Shown: positions 16,368-27,200 of the stretch, piece after piece
How positions within the stretch are numbered: the stretch's first letter is position 1
Layout of the letters: each line of letters begins with the position of its first letter
Assembly: GCA_017614505.1 (NCBI GenBank)
Contig: JAGABT010000011.1
Span: 20,266-84,265, forward strand
DNA: 64,000 bases
Source of the DNA: Selenomonadaceae bacterium
GTDB taxonomy: Bacteria > Bacillota > Negativicutes > Selenomonadales > Selenomonadaceae
Reading direction: 5' to 3'
Notes under the pieces: generated by a model
What the model saw: only the letters and a program-made list of their open reading frames with translations
The model's database searches: none
What the model was told of the DNA's origin: nothing
Made by a program: the position numbers and the translations under genes

Positions 16368-18209
16368 TCACGGATTGAAACCGAGTTTCAGTAAAAATTT
16401 TCTTATCGGCTTGAGCAGGAACCAATATTTCTGCGGCACGTGCGCCTTGAGTAGTGCGGTGAGCGTAGGTGGCGGAGGCGGCGCGGGCGGCGGCAACGTG
16501 GCACGAATATTAACTGCAAAGTTGATAAAATTCTCTATTTGATCTCTGATGAAGTCGCTGGAGAAAAGCCAGCCGGTATAAAAGTCGTTAGCCTGGGCGG
16601 CGAAGGGCAGAATGCGTTCGAGTGCGTGGGAAATGGTGCCGTCCATAGGCATGGGTTCTTCTGGGAAATCTTCGAGCTTCCAGTTTGCATCGGTAATTTT
16701 TTTCAGGGCGTCAGTGCGGCACCAGAAAACCGTGCCGATAGCCAGCGGCGCAAACTGCGCGCCGACGTAATTCGCTGGGATATTGAGTTTGGCGGCGAGC
16801 TCGACAGTTTTATCGTAGCAGGCGCCCGACCAGAATTTTGCGTCGAAGAACAAAAGCTTGTAGCCGCCGTTGTAGGGCTGCGGAGGAACCAGCAAGCCCA
16901 GCTGCGGCTCGTCTTCAAAGGTAGCCAGAACGTTTTGCACGAATCCCTGACTTGCCAGCATATTGCTCCAAAGCAGGCGGAAAAAAGCTGAGCCGACGGC
17001 AACCGACTCCTGTTCCCGAACGGATTTTTTATCGTGGATGAAACACAGGTACTTGAACTTCCTGAAGACATCCGCGCAGCCTACCAGCAGGGCTGAAAGG
17101 TCGCGCCCGCGATTTGAAACCAGTCTGACTTCGGCGCTGACATTTTTTTCCTTGCACAAACTTTCTGCGCAAACTTTTTTTGCCTCGGCGCTCACGGTAA
17201 TTATCAGCGTAATTTCCGGCGGGAGATTCTTCAGATAGTCCAGACATTCGGGAAATAAATCTTCGTAGTAAAGGTGCGCAACGACGACGGTTTGAGTGAG
17301 CACGTCTTTGGGAACCGGCGCCGGAGCTTTTTCTGACAGCACGTAATCCAGTCCAAGGTGCGCCTTCGTTTCGGCGATATTTTGTTTACGCAGCAGATTC
17401 TGCCAGATGAGCCGCAAGTCGTAATTTGTATGAGTTCTGATAAATTCCAAACTTTTGCGTGGCTCGTCGCCGTAATTTTCGCGTAAAAAATGCTCGCGCG
17501 GTGTCAAAAAAACCTTCCGCTTAATTATAGGACATCTATATTTTTTTAGCAATACCTCAGTAGAAATAATTGAGTGATCAATGCTCACGTCGTAAATTTT
17601 TTCCCAGTCGCGGGTATCGCAGTAGGCAGCGTAGCGGAAGCCTCGGTCGAAAAATTCCTTGGTGAAACCGACCTCGTGAAAGCGAATCGCGTCGTTAAAA
17701 GTTTGCGCCTCGTCGGAATTTTGCCAGTAGCTGATAAATTCTTCGCTGTGCAAAAGTCGCCGCCGTATCACCAGAAAATACGACTGCAAGTGCTCTGGAA
17801 TGTAGCCGTAGGGACAAATGTGCAGCTCGTCTTCCATGCGCCCATGAATCGTCAGCCCCCAGAAATCCGCTTCGGGCTTCTCGTCCATCTTAGAGAAAAT
17901 TTCCTCGAAAGGATAGAACGGTCCGTAAAACGAATCGTTGAACAGTAAAAGTTCATCGTACTGCGCCAGCTCCTCTTTTTTGCTAAGAATACCCTGCCTC
18001 CAGGCCTCTATGTCAAAGCCAGTATTTGCGCGGACAAAAATATCGCCGGTGAACTTTTCCAGACTCTCCCTGCCTTCCGGTGTCAGTGTCCCGTTGCAAA
18101 TTATCATAAGGTGGCTCAGGACTTTTTTTACTTCCTGCAGCAGGTAGAGAATATAATCATCGACAATTCCCTCGCTGTCGTACGTGCAAAAAATCCCCAG
18201 TCGTTTCAT
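16368..18209 (-). CDS. RgpF-like (rhamnan synthesis protein F) cell-surface polysaccharide protein
   Basis: 613 residues. The N-terminal half carries the rhamnan-synthesis-F pattern (N-T-G-F-D-I-E-A-W, L-L-L-F-N-D-S-F-Y-G-P-F), which resembles a glycosyltransferase core. A second similar unit follows from about residue 310 (V-V-A-H-L-Y-Y-E-D-L, S-N-R-G-R-D-L-S-A-L-L). Near the C-terminus is a run of prolines (P-P-P-A-P-P-P-P-P) before a basic tail. RgpF proteins help extend rhamnose-containing cell-wall polysaccharides. It lies 6 bp after the GT2 gene and 19 bp before purL. Confidence 0.75.
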   Translation of the reverse strand: MKRLGIFCTYDSEGIVDDYILYLLQEVKKVLSHLMIICNGTLTPEGRESLEKFTGDIFVRANTGFDIEAWRQGILSKKEELAQYDELLLFNDSFYGPFYPFEEIFSKMDEKPEADFWGLTIHGRMEDELHICPYGYIPEHLQSYFLVIRRRLLHSEEFISYWQNSDEAQTFNDAIRFHEVGFTKEFFDRGFRYAAYCDTRDWEKIYDVSIDHSIISTEVLLKKYRCPIIKRKVFLTPREHFLRENYGDEPRKSLEFIRTHTNYDLRLIWQNLLRKQNIAETKAHLGLDYVLSEKAPAPVPKDVLTQTVVVAHLYYEDLFPECLDYLKNLPPEITLIITVSAEAKKVCAESLCKEKNVSAEVRLVSNRGRDLSALLVGCADVFRKFKYLCFIHDKKSVREQESVAVGSAFFRLLWSNMLASQGFVQNVLATFEDEPQLGLLVPPQPYNGGYKLLFFDAKFWSGACYDKTVELAAKLNIPANYVGAQFAPLAIGTVFWCRTDALKKITDANWKLEDFPEEPMPMDGTISHALERILPFAAQANDFYTGWLFSSDFIRDQIENFINFAVNIRATLPPPAPPPPPTLTALLKAHVPQKYWFLLKPIRKFLLKLGFNP

Positions 18210-18215
18210 CTAAAT

Positions 18216-19730
18216 TCACCCTAAAATTTTTTTGATAGATTCTTTCAGCGAGTTCAGCGTCTGCATTAGCCCGCTCACTTTTTCGGAGCTTAAAGAGTTC
18301 AGTTCGTCAATCTGTTTCGCCTGAGCCTTAATGGTCTGGCTCGCGTTGGTGCAAAACTTTTCGAGTTTGGGCAGTGGATTTTGCTCGACGACCCCGAAAA
18401 TTTCTACGCTGAGTTCAGCGCCAACAATTTCACAGTTTATCGTGAACCAGGGATCCGTACTCAAAAATAAATGGTATTCGTCCAGAATTTCCTGAGCGTT
18501 GCTGGAAAAATTCGTGACCTCGACGCCGTTGACCAGAATTTTCGTTAGCCGAATCAGCATCAGATTTTTATCGTCGGGGTCGAAACGCAACTGTCGGACG
18601 GAACCTTTCATCGGGCAGGTGAACTTAGCGAAGAATGCGCCGCCCGCCCCAATCTGTACAAGTTCGCGCAGAGAATCTTCCTCGCTGAAGCCCGCGCCAA
18701 AATCCACGTAAAGGCAGCTGTGCAGCAACGGCACTTGAAATTTTATTCCGAAAACGTCCGCCGCGCCGGTGTCCCTCATAAAAATTTTTTCGTCATAGCC
18801 GTAAAGTTTCTTAAGGGTCGCCGCTGTCTCCGCGTTACTCAGTAGCGCGTAAAGTTTTTCGAGTCCCAGTTTCTGATACGAAGGCAGGTGGTGTTCCAGG
18901 CACAGTTTCGCCAGCGCGAAGTCCGGCAGAATTTCTCCGCCGACGCAATATTTTTTCGCCTCTGGAAATATTTTAAGAAACTCCTGCGCGTCGTCCGTCA
19001 GCGAGAAAAATTCCCGCGCCGTGAAGTACGTTTCGTTCGAGACGCGTATGGATTTTTCCAGGCTCAGCGAACTCACCGAGTTCTGATTTTCGCGCCGCAG
19101 CCGGAAATTTATCAGCTCGCGCTCAAGCACGTAGACGTTGCGCCGCTTGCACAGGTTCAGCCACATGTAAAAATCTGGCAACTGCCACAGGCACGCATTC
19201 AGCGCCAAATTTTCCCGCTCATTTCGGAAAAGCACGCTGGGATTACAGAAGCAGTTCAGGTTCCAAAATAAATTATTCAGCCACTCCTCGCGCGAGCGAT
19301 TTTTTTTCTTGAAAACCAGCTTGTAGGGGTGCCCTTCCGGCAAATCGTACGGCGCGCCGCTCTCGTCGATGAACTTCACCTGCGTAAAGCAGGCGGCGTA
19401 TTCCTTATGCGCGTCCATAAACTCCACCTGCGCAGAAAGTTTGTCCCGCTCCCAGATGTCGTCGGAATGATGGAACGCAATATATTCCCCGTGCGAAAAT
19501 TCCAGCGGCTCCTGAATTGCGTAGTACGGTCCGCGATTTTTTTCGTACAGGAAAAGTTTTATGCGCGGGTCGTCGAAGGAGCGGATAACTTCCTGGCTGG
19601 TATCAGTCGAGCCGTCGTCGAAAATTAAAAGCTCAAAGTCGCTGAAAGTTTGTTCCAGCACGCTCTGAATCGACGCGGCGAGATATTTCGCGTGGTTGTA
19701 CGAGGACAGAATTACACTGACTTTTGGCAT
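18216..19730 (-). CDS. Family 2 glycosyltransferase with long C-terminal extension
   Basis: 504 residues. The GT-A domain occupies the first 230: P-K-V-S-V-I-L-S-S-Y-N-H-A-K-Y-L, F-D-D-G-S-T-D, and the metal-binding H-H-S-D-D-I-W. The remainder has no recognised domain. It ends in a probable coiled coil (about 460-504, Q-A-K-Q-I-D-E-L-N-S-L) that could mediate oligomerisation. It probably adds a sugar to a surface polysaccharide on the cytoplasmic face. The start follows AAAGGAAAG. Confidence 0.82.
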   Translation of the reverse strand: MPKVSVILSSYNHAKYLAASIQSVLEQTFSDFELLIFDDGSTDTSQEVIRSFDDPRIKLFLYEKNRGPYYAIQEPLEFSHGEYIAFHHSDDIWERDKLSAQVEFMDAHKEYAACFTQVKFIDESGAPYDLPEGHPYKLVFKKKNRSREEWLNNLFWNLNCFCNPSVLFRNERENLALNACLWQLPDFYMWLNLCKRRNVYVLERELINFRLRRENQNSVSSLSLEKSIRVSNETYFTAREFFSLTDDAQEFLKIFPEAKKYCVGGEILPDFALAKLCLEHHLPSYQKLGLEKLYALLSNAETAATLKKLYGYDEKIFMRDTGAADVFGIKFQVPLLHSCLYVDFGAGFSEEDSLRELVQIGAGGAFFAKFTCPMKGSVRQLRFDPDDKNLMLIRLTKILVNGVEVTNFSSNAQEILDEYHLFLSTDPWFTINCEIVGAELSVEIFGVVEQNPLPKLEKFCTNASQTIKAQAKQIDELNSLSSEKVSGLMQTLNSLKESIKKILG

Positions 19731-19745
19731 GACTTTCCTTTCGGT

Positions 19746-21590
19746 TCAGTGGATTTCATAAATGTAACTGCCGGCATCTTCGTAGATTTTCTGGATTTTA
19801 ACCCTGGGCGTCGAGAAATTTTCCAGCGCGCCGTCACGCGAGAAAATATAGCGCGCCTCAAGTTTCGGCAAATCGGCGGCGTTCAGCTTCACGGTAAAAT
19901 AATCGTCGCCGTTCAAAATAAATTCCGTCGGCGCGGCGCTCAGCTCAACGCTGATATGGGCGTAGCGGTTATAAATTTTCTCGGCGGCAGGATTAAGTTT
20001 CCGCCAGCGCTCCAGTACGGGGTAGACGTTGACGCTGTTAATCGTCGGCGCGCCAAACATTATTGGGAAATCGTTCAGTACCACAGATTTGCCTTCGACA
20101 ATCCACAGCGATTTTCCTTCGCGCTGAACAACCTCGGCAATTTTTTTCCCGACCGGCATTTCGTAAACCGCGTCGACGCCGGAATTTATCGGGTTGACCG
20201 TCGCGCCAATCACCAGCATCATCGCGCACAGAATTTCCAGCCGCCGCCGAATTTCAAAGCTGACGAAAAGATAAACCGTTGCCGCCGCGAAGGCGAAAAT
20301 CAGAATCAGCCGCCACGGTACAAGCCATTCCGAAATAAAATACCAGACGCAGTAAGTCGTAAGCGCCGCAATCGCCACGCTCAAAACTGTTCGCGCGGGT
20401 CTCGGCAGTTTAATTTCCGTCACGCTCAGCCCGCGAAATACCATCGCCAGCTGCGCAAAATCTATCGCCGCCAGCGTCCGCGTCGGTGTAGTCTTGCTCA
20501 GGAGCGTCGCCTTCGCCAGCCACGCCGGATATTCCCACAGCTCCCACGTCGTCAGGAAAATTACCGCCGCCGCCAGCGCGACCATTACAGCGTCGAATTT
20601 TTTTTCCGCGAAAATCTGCCACGCCAGAATTAAAAATCCCAGCGGCGCCATGGAGTAGAAGCACGCTGCCTCGCAGTTGTTCGTTAGCTCCTCGATGTCC
20701 GCGAATGGCAACGCCGCGCTCGCCCCGTATATCAGCAGATTTTCCACGTCGATTATGCCGCCCGCTAAAAATCTCTGCCCTGGATATTCCGTCGCCAGCT
20801 GCAACTGAATCATTTCCCGCGCAGAAAAAACTGCGTGGCAAATCGGCGCCAGTACTATTATAGCGCCTGCCAGCCAAAATGTCTTGTCCCTCCGCAAAAA
20901 TTTCAGCGCAGAATTTTTCGTCACGGCAATAAGGCAGAATAAAAATACGTAGCCGAAGGAAATCTGCCACGCCGGATAAATTCCGAAAATGAAAATCCCT
21001 GCGCACCATAAAAATCCAGCTGCCGCTAATAATCTGCCGCTGTTCATATAAATTTTCCAGCAGACGACTATTCCCTGACCGGCAGCCAGAATTTCCGCGA
21101 CGCTGTTCACCGACCACCACCACTGCGCCAGCGGCGAAAATGCGACCATTATCGCGTAGAGCACGGAAAATTTTTTCTCAGCCTGCAGAATCAGCCGCGC
21201 GAACTCGTACGAAACCAGCAGCAAAACTATCAGCCGCGCCGTCCAGAAAAATGCCAGCGCCGAGCCCTGGTCGAAAAATAAGTAGCCCCACTGCGCCGGT
21301 CGGAAAATTACCGCTGGGTGCAGCGCCGCCTGCCCGTACGTCAGAAATACATTTGTCGACGCCGCGCGGATAATTTCGCTGACAGTCGAGAAGCCCGCGA
21401 AGTACTGCGAGAATGCAAACGGCGTGAACACTACCCATTCATCGGAGCGAATTGGGCGCACCTTGCCTAGAATCACGTCGCTGAGCTCAGGGTGTCCCAG
21501 AATTTCGGCGTACATTCCAAGCGACGAGCCGTGAATTTCCAGCGCCGCGCATAGAAAAATTACCGCGCCGCCAATCAGCCAGCGTACCAC
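19746..21590 (-). CDS. Polytopic membrane protein, possible GT-C-type glycosyltransferase
   Basis: 614 residues with roughly 11-13 hydrophobic segments up to about residue 450, then a soluble C-terminal domain of about 150 residues. It starts at a GTG that directly follows the stop of the GtrB-like gene (TGA-GTG). A GtrB-like transferase next to a large polytopic membrane protein is the usual partner arrangement for moving a lipid-linked sugar across the membrane and attaching it outside. The function is inferred from size, topology and neighbour only. Confidence 0.6.
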   Translation of the reverse strand: MVRWLIGGAVIFLCAALEIHGSSLGMYAEILGHPELSDVILGKVRPIRSDEWVVFTPFAFSQYFAGFSTVSEIIRAASTNVFLTYGQAALHPAVIFRPAQWGYLFFDQGSALAFFWTARLIVLLLVSYEFARLILQAEKKFSVLYAIMVAFSPLAQWWWSVNSVAEILAAGQGIVVCWKIYMNSGRLLAAAGFLWCAGIFIFGIYPAWQISFGYVFLFCLIAVTKNSALKFLRRDKTFWLAGAIIVLAPICHAVFSAREMIQLQLATEYPGQRFLAGGIIDVENLLIYGASAALPFADIEELTNNCEAACFYSMAPLGFLILAWQIFAEKKFDAVMVALAAAVIFLTTWELWEYPAWLAKATLLSKTTPTRTLAAIDFAQLAMVFRGLSVTEIKLPRPARTVLSVAIAALTTYCVWYFISEWLVPWRLILIFAFAAATVYLFVSFEIRRRLEILCAMMLVIGATVNPINSGVDAVYEMPVGKKIAEVVQREGKSLWIVEGKSVVLNDFPIMFGAPTINSVNVYPVLERWRKLNPAAEKIYNRYAHISVELSAAPTEFILNGDDYFTVKLNAADLPKLEARYIFSRDGALENFSTPRVKIQKIYEDAGSYIYEIH

Positions 21591-22532
21591 TCAGATTCTC
21601 CTGTCCAGTAAAATTTTCAGCAGGTTCATTTTTATTTCGAAATCCTTGCGCGCGTTGACGGCTATCGTGTCCAGAATCAGCCCGCACGCCGCCGATAACA
21701 GCGCGCTCAGTCCCAGAATCGAACTGACTATCAGCGTCGGGAAACGCGGCACTAAGCCCGTCTCGATGAACTCTATAAAAACCGGCGTGAACAGCGCCAG
21801 CGCGATTAGCATGAGCATTACCGACAGCAAGCCGAAAAATCTCAGCGGGCGGTAGCTGCGGTACAGGTTGAAAATCGTCAGCAGAACTTTCGCGCCGTCG
21901 ACGTAAGTGTTGAGCTTGCTGAAACTGCCAGCGGGTCTGTCGCGGTAGTTCACGGGAATGCTTTGCAGCAGCAGATTTTTATCCAGCGCATGAATCGTCA
22001 TTTCGGTTTCAATTTCAAAGCCCTGCGAAAGCATTGGAAAACTTTTAACAAACATCGGGCTGAAGGCGCGGTAGCCGGTCATCACGTCGAGGATTTTCGC
22101 GCCGCCGCTCCAGAAAGTATTTATACAGCCGCGAACCAGCGAGTTGCCAAAGTTATGGAACGGGCGCTTGTTCTCCTCGAAGTACGTCGCGCTGAGCCGG
22201 TCGCCGATAACCATATCAGCCCTGCCAGTCAAAACCATTTCGCACATCGCGCGGGCGTATTCGGCGGGGTAGGTATCGTCGCCGTCCGTCATAATGTAGC
22301 AGTCGGCGTCAATGTCACGGAACATCGAGCGAATCACATTGCCCTTGCCCTGCCGGTATTCGTGCCGGACGACAGCGCCAGCTTTCTGCGCAAGTTCAGC
22401 GGTATTGTCAGTCGAATTGTTGTCGTAGACGTAAATCGTCGCCGTCGGCAGTTCGCGCCGGAAATCGCTTATGACTTTTTCTACCGTCAGACTTTCGTTG
22501 TAGCACGGAATCAGTACCGCAATTTTTTTCAT
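21591..22532 (-). CDS. Polyprenyl-phosphate glycosyltransferase (GtrB/DPM1-like)
   Basis: 313 residues. The GT2 domain has I-A-V-L-I-P-C-Y-N-E-S, Y-D-N-N-S-T-D-N-T and the D-G-D-D-T-Y-P metal site. D-V-M-T-G-Y-R-A-F-S and F-E-I-E-T-E-M-T-I-H-A are family-typical. Two hydrophobic segments lie near the C-terminus (about 233-253 and 268-290). Such enzymes load a sugar onto undecaprenyl phosphate. Its ATG directly follows the putP stop (TAA-ATG), so it is transcribed from the putP promoter. Confidence 0.88.
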   Translation of the reverse strand: MKKIAVLIPCYNESLTVEKVISDFRRELPTATIYVYDNNSTDNTAELAQKAGAVVRHEYRQGKGNVIRSMFRDIDADCYIMTDGDDTYPAEYARAMCEMVLTGRADMVIGDRLSATYFEENKRPFHNFGNSLVRGCINTFWSGGAKILDVMTGYRAFSPMFVKSFPMLSQGFEIETEMTIHALDKNLLLQSIPVNYRDRPAGSFSKLNTYVDGAKVLLTIFNLYRSYRPLRFFGLLSVMLMLIALALFTPVFIEFIETGLVPRFPTLIVSSILGLSALLSAACGLILDTIAVNARKDFEIKMNLLKILLDRRI

Positions 22533-24017
22533 TTAAATCTTGCTCCGATTGACCGCTTCAAACGTATCCAGAATCTCTTTGGAAGGTTTCGCGTCGAACT
22601 TGCTGACGACGTAAATTGCAACCAGCGAGAAAATAAAGCCAGGAACAATTTCGTAGAGCTCGAACGGCGCAAAATTTTTCCAAGCCAAAATCGTCACGCC
22701 GCCCACGATAATTCCGGCGATAACGCCGCGCCGCGTCGTCCATTTCCAGAACAGGCTCATAAGAATCGCCGGTCCGAACGCCGCGCCGAATCCTGCCCAC
22801 GCGTAGGCAACCATGTCCAGAATGAAACTGTTGGGGTTGAATCCGAGGTAAACCGCTATCGACGCGATTATTAAAACTGACGCGCGCGAAATCCAGACAA
22901 GCTCATTCTGGCTCGCGTCTTTTTTCAGCAAAGTTTTGTAGAAGTCCTGCGCGAAAGCCGACGCCGCAACCAGCAGCTGTGAACTTGCCGTAGACATTAT
23001 CGCCGCTAAGACTGCGCTCAAGACCACGCCAGCTACGATTGGCGGGAAAAGACTGTTCGTCATGACGAGGAAAACTTTTTCGGAGTCCGTGCCTTCGAGC
23101 GGCGTTGAAAGGTAGACCGTGCCGACCATTCCAACTGCGACCGCCGCCGCCAGGCTGAGGATAACCCAGGTCATTGCGATACGCGTTGCCTGCGGAATTT
23201 CCGCCGTCGATTTTACCGCCATGAATCTAACGAGAATGTGCGGCTGCCCGAAATATCCAATGCCCCACGCCATGAGCGAAAGAATTTCCAGCGCGGTTAT
23301 CGTGGAGCCGTCCGGCTTCAGAAACGGGTCGAACATTGACGCCTTGAAATTTTGTATCGCGCTGACTGTCTCGCCGAATCCGCCGAGGGACATTGCCGCG
23401 CAGACTGGCACGACCAGAATTGCAAAAAACATCATGACGCCCTGAATGAAATCCGTGCGGCTGACGGCTAAGAATCCGCCAATCAACGTGTAGAATACGA
23501 CTGAGCCCGCGCCCAGAATTATCGCCATGGAAAAATCCAGACCGAAGACCGTTTCAAAAAGTCTGCCCGCGGAAACGAAGCCGCTCGAAGTGTACAAAAT
23601 AAAAAATATCAGTATGAAAATTGCTGGCACGATTCGGAGCAAATTACTCTCGTCGTGGAAGCGGTTCTGCAAAAATTCCGGCAGTGTCAGCGCGTTGCCA
23701 GCCAGCTCGGTGTACCTGCGCAGGCGCTTTGCTACAAACTGCCAGTTCGCCCAGGTTCCAATAGCAATTCCAACGGCAATCCAGCCAGCGTTGAGACCTG
23801 CAAGGTAAGCGAAGCCAGGCACGCCCATGAGCATCCAGCCGCTCATATCCGACGCCTCGGCGCTGAGCGAAGTCACCCACGCGCCTAAGCGGCGGTTCCC
23901 CAGAAAATAATCGCTCATGTTTTTCGTCTGCCGGTAGTAGTAAACACCAATCGCCATCATCAGCCCAATATAAAACACGAACGCAGTGATTATCATCGCA
24001 TCGTTAGCCAGTTCCAA
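22533..24017 (-). CDS. putP: Sodium/proline symporter (SSS family)
   Basis: About 494 residues with 13 predicted membrane segments. PutP signatures are M-S-D-Y-F-L-G-N-R-R-L-G-A-W-V-T-S-L-S-A-E-A-S-D-M-S-G-W and the Na+-site region S-T-A-S-S-Q-L-L-V-A-A-S-A-F-A-Q-D-F. It imports proline with Na+. The start is taken as TTG 24017, after GGGGGCAGGA; ATG 23996 is the alternative. An upstream TTG at 24041 is unlikely because the promoter at 24050-24078 places the transcript start within a few bases of it. It heads the run that ends in purL. Confidence 0.88.
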   Translation of the reverse strand: MELANDAMIITAFVFYIGLMMAIGVYYYRQTKNMSDYFLGNRRLGAWVTSLSAEASDMSGWMLMGVPGFAYLAGLNAGWIAVGIAIGTWANWQFVAKRLRRYTELAGNALTLPEFLQNRFHDESNLLRIVPAIFILIFFILYTSSGFVSAGRLFETVFGLDFSMAIILGAGSVVFYTLIGGFLAVSRTDFIQGVMMFFAILVVPVCAAMSLGGFGETVSAIQNFKASMFDPFLKPDGSTITALEILSLMAWGIGYFGQPHILVRFMAVKSTAEIPQATRIAMTWVILSLAAAVAVGMVGTVYLSTPLEGTDSEKVFLVMTNSLFPPIVAGVVLSAVLAAIMSTASSQLLVAASAFAQDFYKTLLKKDASQNELVWISRASVLIIASIAVYLGFNPNSFILDMVAYAWAGFGAAFGPAILMSLFWKWTTRRGVIAGIIVGGVTILAWKNFAPFELYEIVPGFIFSLVAIYVVSKFDAKPSKEILDTFEAVNRSKI

Positions 24018-24049
24018 TTTCCTGCCCCCTTTTTTAAACAAACTCTAAA

Positions 24050-24078
24050 AGTATAAATCACAGGAAATTTTTTGTAAA
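24050..24078 (-). promoter_or_regulatory. Promoter of the putP operon
   Basis: Minus strand: TTTACA (24073-24078), 17-bp spacer, TATACT (24050-24055). A near-consensus match placed just upstream of putP. Confidence 0.75.
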
Positions 24079-24084
24079 GCAAAA

Positions 24085-24215
24085 AAAGAGGCGCCCCATG
24101 GACGCACGCGCTTAAGAAGCGCGCCATGGACGGCGCGCGGGCCGTCACAGGTCGCCGGAAGCGACCTATGCGGCCCCCTTTCTTTGCCAGCGTTTCTTTC
24201 GAGAAAGAAATGCTG
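24085..24215 (+). repeat. Dispersed palindromic repeat, copy E
   Basis: Begins AAAAAAAGAGGCGCCCCATGG, continues with GCGCTTAAG and GCGCGCC modules, then GGCCGTCAC-AGGTCGC-CGGAA-GCGACCT-ATGCGGCC (nested stem, shared with copy F), and ends with a GCGTTTCTTTC/GAAAGAAATGC hairpin. It lies between the RTX gene Y stop and the putP promoter. Confidence 0.75.
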
Positions 24216-24217
24216 AA

Positions 24218-27200
24218 TCAGTTTTCCGAACTGTACGGCGCAATGGAAAGCTGCGCGATTGAAGTCGAAGTTGCCATGTTTTCAAGGTTGGTAACGGAAT
24301 AATCTTCCGAGGAAATTTCGTCCAGCTGCGCGGCGTCAGAAATGAAATTGTCATCGTCGGTGAACCAATAGCCGTTGGAGCCGCTTGAAGAATTAGCGCT
24401 GTAAACCTTGGACTTACCATTGGAATCGATGACAGTTATTTTGTCGATATATTCGCCGTCCTTAATTTGAATTGAACCGCCGTCATCCGTGTAGAAATAG
24501 ACATCTCCTTTGATTGTACGCGATGCATAGTCATCAATAGCTATACCGCCTTCGAGACTGATTGAATCTGTTGTAGAATATTTCTGGATAACGTCGGCGC
24601 CTGAAGAATAAACAAAAATGTCCTTGCCATTGCCGCCGATAAGAGTATCGTTTCCGCCGTCACCGTTCAGCGTAGCGCCGCCTTTACCGGCAGTGATTAC
24701 ATTGTTTTTAGCGTTGCCGATAATCTCAATAGCACGATTGAAACTTGACGCCACAGAAATACTCGTGACACTCTGCGCGTCAGCGTAGCTGCTGAAGTCA
24801 ACGACATCGCCTGTCAGACTTGAAGTTATCACCGCCGCAGTTTTCGCGCTGTTCAAAGATATTCCAATTGGCAGTGCGCCAGACAGGCTAATCTTTGAGC
24901 CATTCACATTAATTACGCTTTCGCTGGCACCGACGATTGTGATATATTCATCTCCAATTTTCAAAATCCCGTCACTGCCGTTAGTATTGACCGCATCAAC
25001 ACTTCCGCCGGTGACTGTCAGAATGTCGTATTTACTGTTGAACCCGTAGATCACGTCTTCGCCGTCGCCCCTGGCGTACTGAATAACATTATTTTTTGTA
25101 CTGCTTGAAAGAGTAATTTCGTCGTTGCCCTTGCCGCCGCTAATGGTTACGTTTTTCGCGCTGCCGCTTACGACCATAACATCATTGCCGCCGCCTGCAG
25201 AAATAAAAACGCTGTTGCCGCTGTTGATAAATTCGTCGTTACCGTCTCCTTCTCCGCCGATAATCGTTACGCCGTTGCCACTGTTTGTTATGTAGTCGTG
25301 TCCAGTTCCCAAATCGATATAAGCATGAGCGCCGCTGTTGGTAACGCTATCGTCGCCGCCCAGCATGCTAATCTTCATGGATTCAACGGTATTATTCAGC
25401 GTGTCATCACCATTCGACCTGACGATTATGCTTTTATCAACACATATCCAGCCGCTGAGCGTGTCGATATTCACATCGCTCTTCGAAATATCTTTAAGAC
25501 AGATAACATTGGAGGTGCCGGTGCCAATCGTTACCAGTAAATTTGAGCCGCTGTCCTGATATTTGCTGATTGTACCCTCAATCTTAATAGAATCGCTGCC
25601 GCCGAAACCGTAAATGCTGTCCTTGCCGTCGGATGCGCTATAGCAAATGACGTTCTCCTTGCCGTTAGTGTAGATTATATCATTGCCAGCGCCGCCATAA
25701 ATCGTTGCCGCTTCACCATAATTATTAATCACGTCAGCGCCGCCGAGCGCTTTGATTCTGGCACCGCGCAGATAATTCGGAATAGTGTCAGCGTATTCCG
25801 TGCCGGAAATATATCCCAGTTCGGTTCGGTAGGTAATAACGTTGTTTATTATCTGCAGCTCGTCGAGCTTAACGTCCCTGACAACGATTTTATTTGATTC
25901 GTCAATCGTGAAGGTGGCGTTATTCGCGCTGTTAGCGGCGCCGGTAATTGAGCCCGCAGCTTTAATTGAGTTTACAATTTCAAAATTCGCAATGGTATCC
26001 TTGCCGTTGCCCGCAACAATAGTGTTGCCGGTGAAGCCGCTCTCAAGGCTGATTGAATCGTCGCCCGCACCGCTGTCTATGTAGGTATTATCTGCGCTGA
26101 TTTTAATCACATCGTTGCCGGCCAGCGCGTTGACAGTCACGCCGTTAGTCGAAATGGTAGCGGTATCGTTGCCGCTGGTAAGCGAAATCACGCCGGTTTC
26201 CGTTTCGTCATCAGGTTTAAGAGTGCCAATAATTTCGGGCAGCGTACCCTTTAAAGTAATCTTACCCTTGAAAGTATCGCCGCTGTAAACGCTGACGATT
26301 GAGCCGGACAGTGAGTAAGTGCCGCTGGAAATTTCCAGTGTATCTTTCGCGCTGGAACCGGTAATGCAGTCATTGCCATCGCCCGCCGCGTACAGGAAAA
26401 TATTTCCCTTGCCGTTGGAATAAATCGTGTCATTGCCAGCGCCACCATAAACCGTAACGTTGCTGGCGCTGCCGCCGATTGAGATTTTGTCAGCGCCTGC
26501 TCCCGCGTCCAGGTAAACGCTGCTTACAGAAATGGTAGCGTTGTCCGCGCCGCTGGTAAGAGTTTTGGGATATTCCGGCTTGTCGACGTAAATTATCACG
26601 CCGCCGCTCACACTAAGATTTTCCTGCGCGACGTTTTTCAGCGTAAGGACGTTAGACGCGCTGCCGCCCACTGTCACAAGAACATTCGCACTGCTTTGCT
26701 TCAGGCTGACGGTTCCCGACACAATCTGGATTGAATCCGCGCCGCCGAAGCCAACGATTGTATCCTTGCCGTTGCCGCTTGCGTACTGAATCAAATTGCC
26801 CTTGCCATTGGTGTAGAGAGAATCGTTGCCGGAGCCGCCGGAAATTGTTACGCCGCTTGCGCTGGAACCGAGGCTGATTTTGTCTACGCCCGCCCCGCCG
26901 CTGATTGAGACATTGCTGGCGGTATTGGTAACGGTATCGTTGCCAGCGTCGCCGCTGATTGTAACGTAGCTGGCAGAATTGTAAATCGAGTCTGCGTCTG
27001 CGCCGCCGTACACCGTGACGCTCGCGCCGGTATTGGAGATTTTGTCTGCGCCAGCCCCGCCGTCGAGGTAAACGCCGCTCAGACTATTTTTGATTATGTC
27101 AGCGCCCGCCAGACCGTAAATCGTGGCGTTCGCAACGGTATTGGTGTAGCTGTCGGCGCCGCTCGTCAGAGAAATTAGCTTGGAATTACCGCTAATTGAA

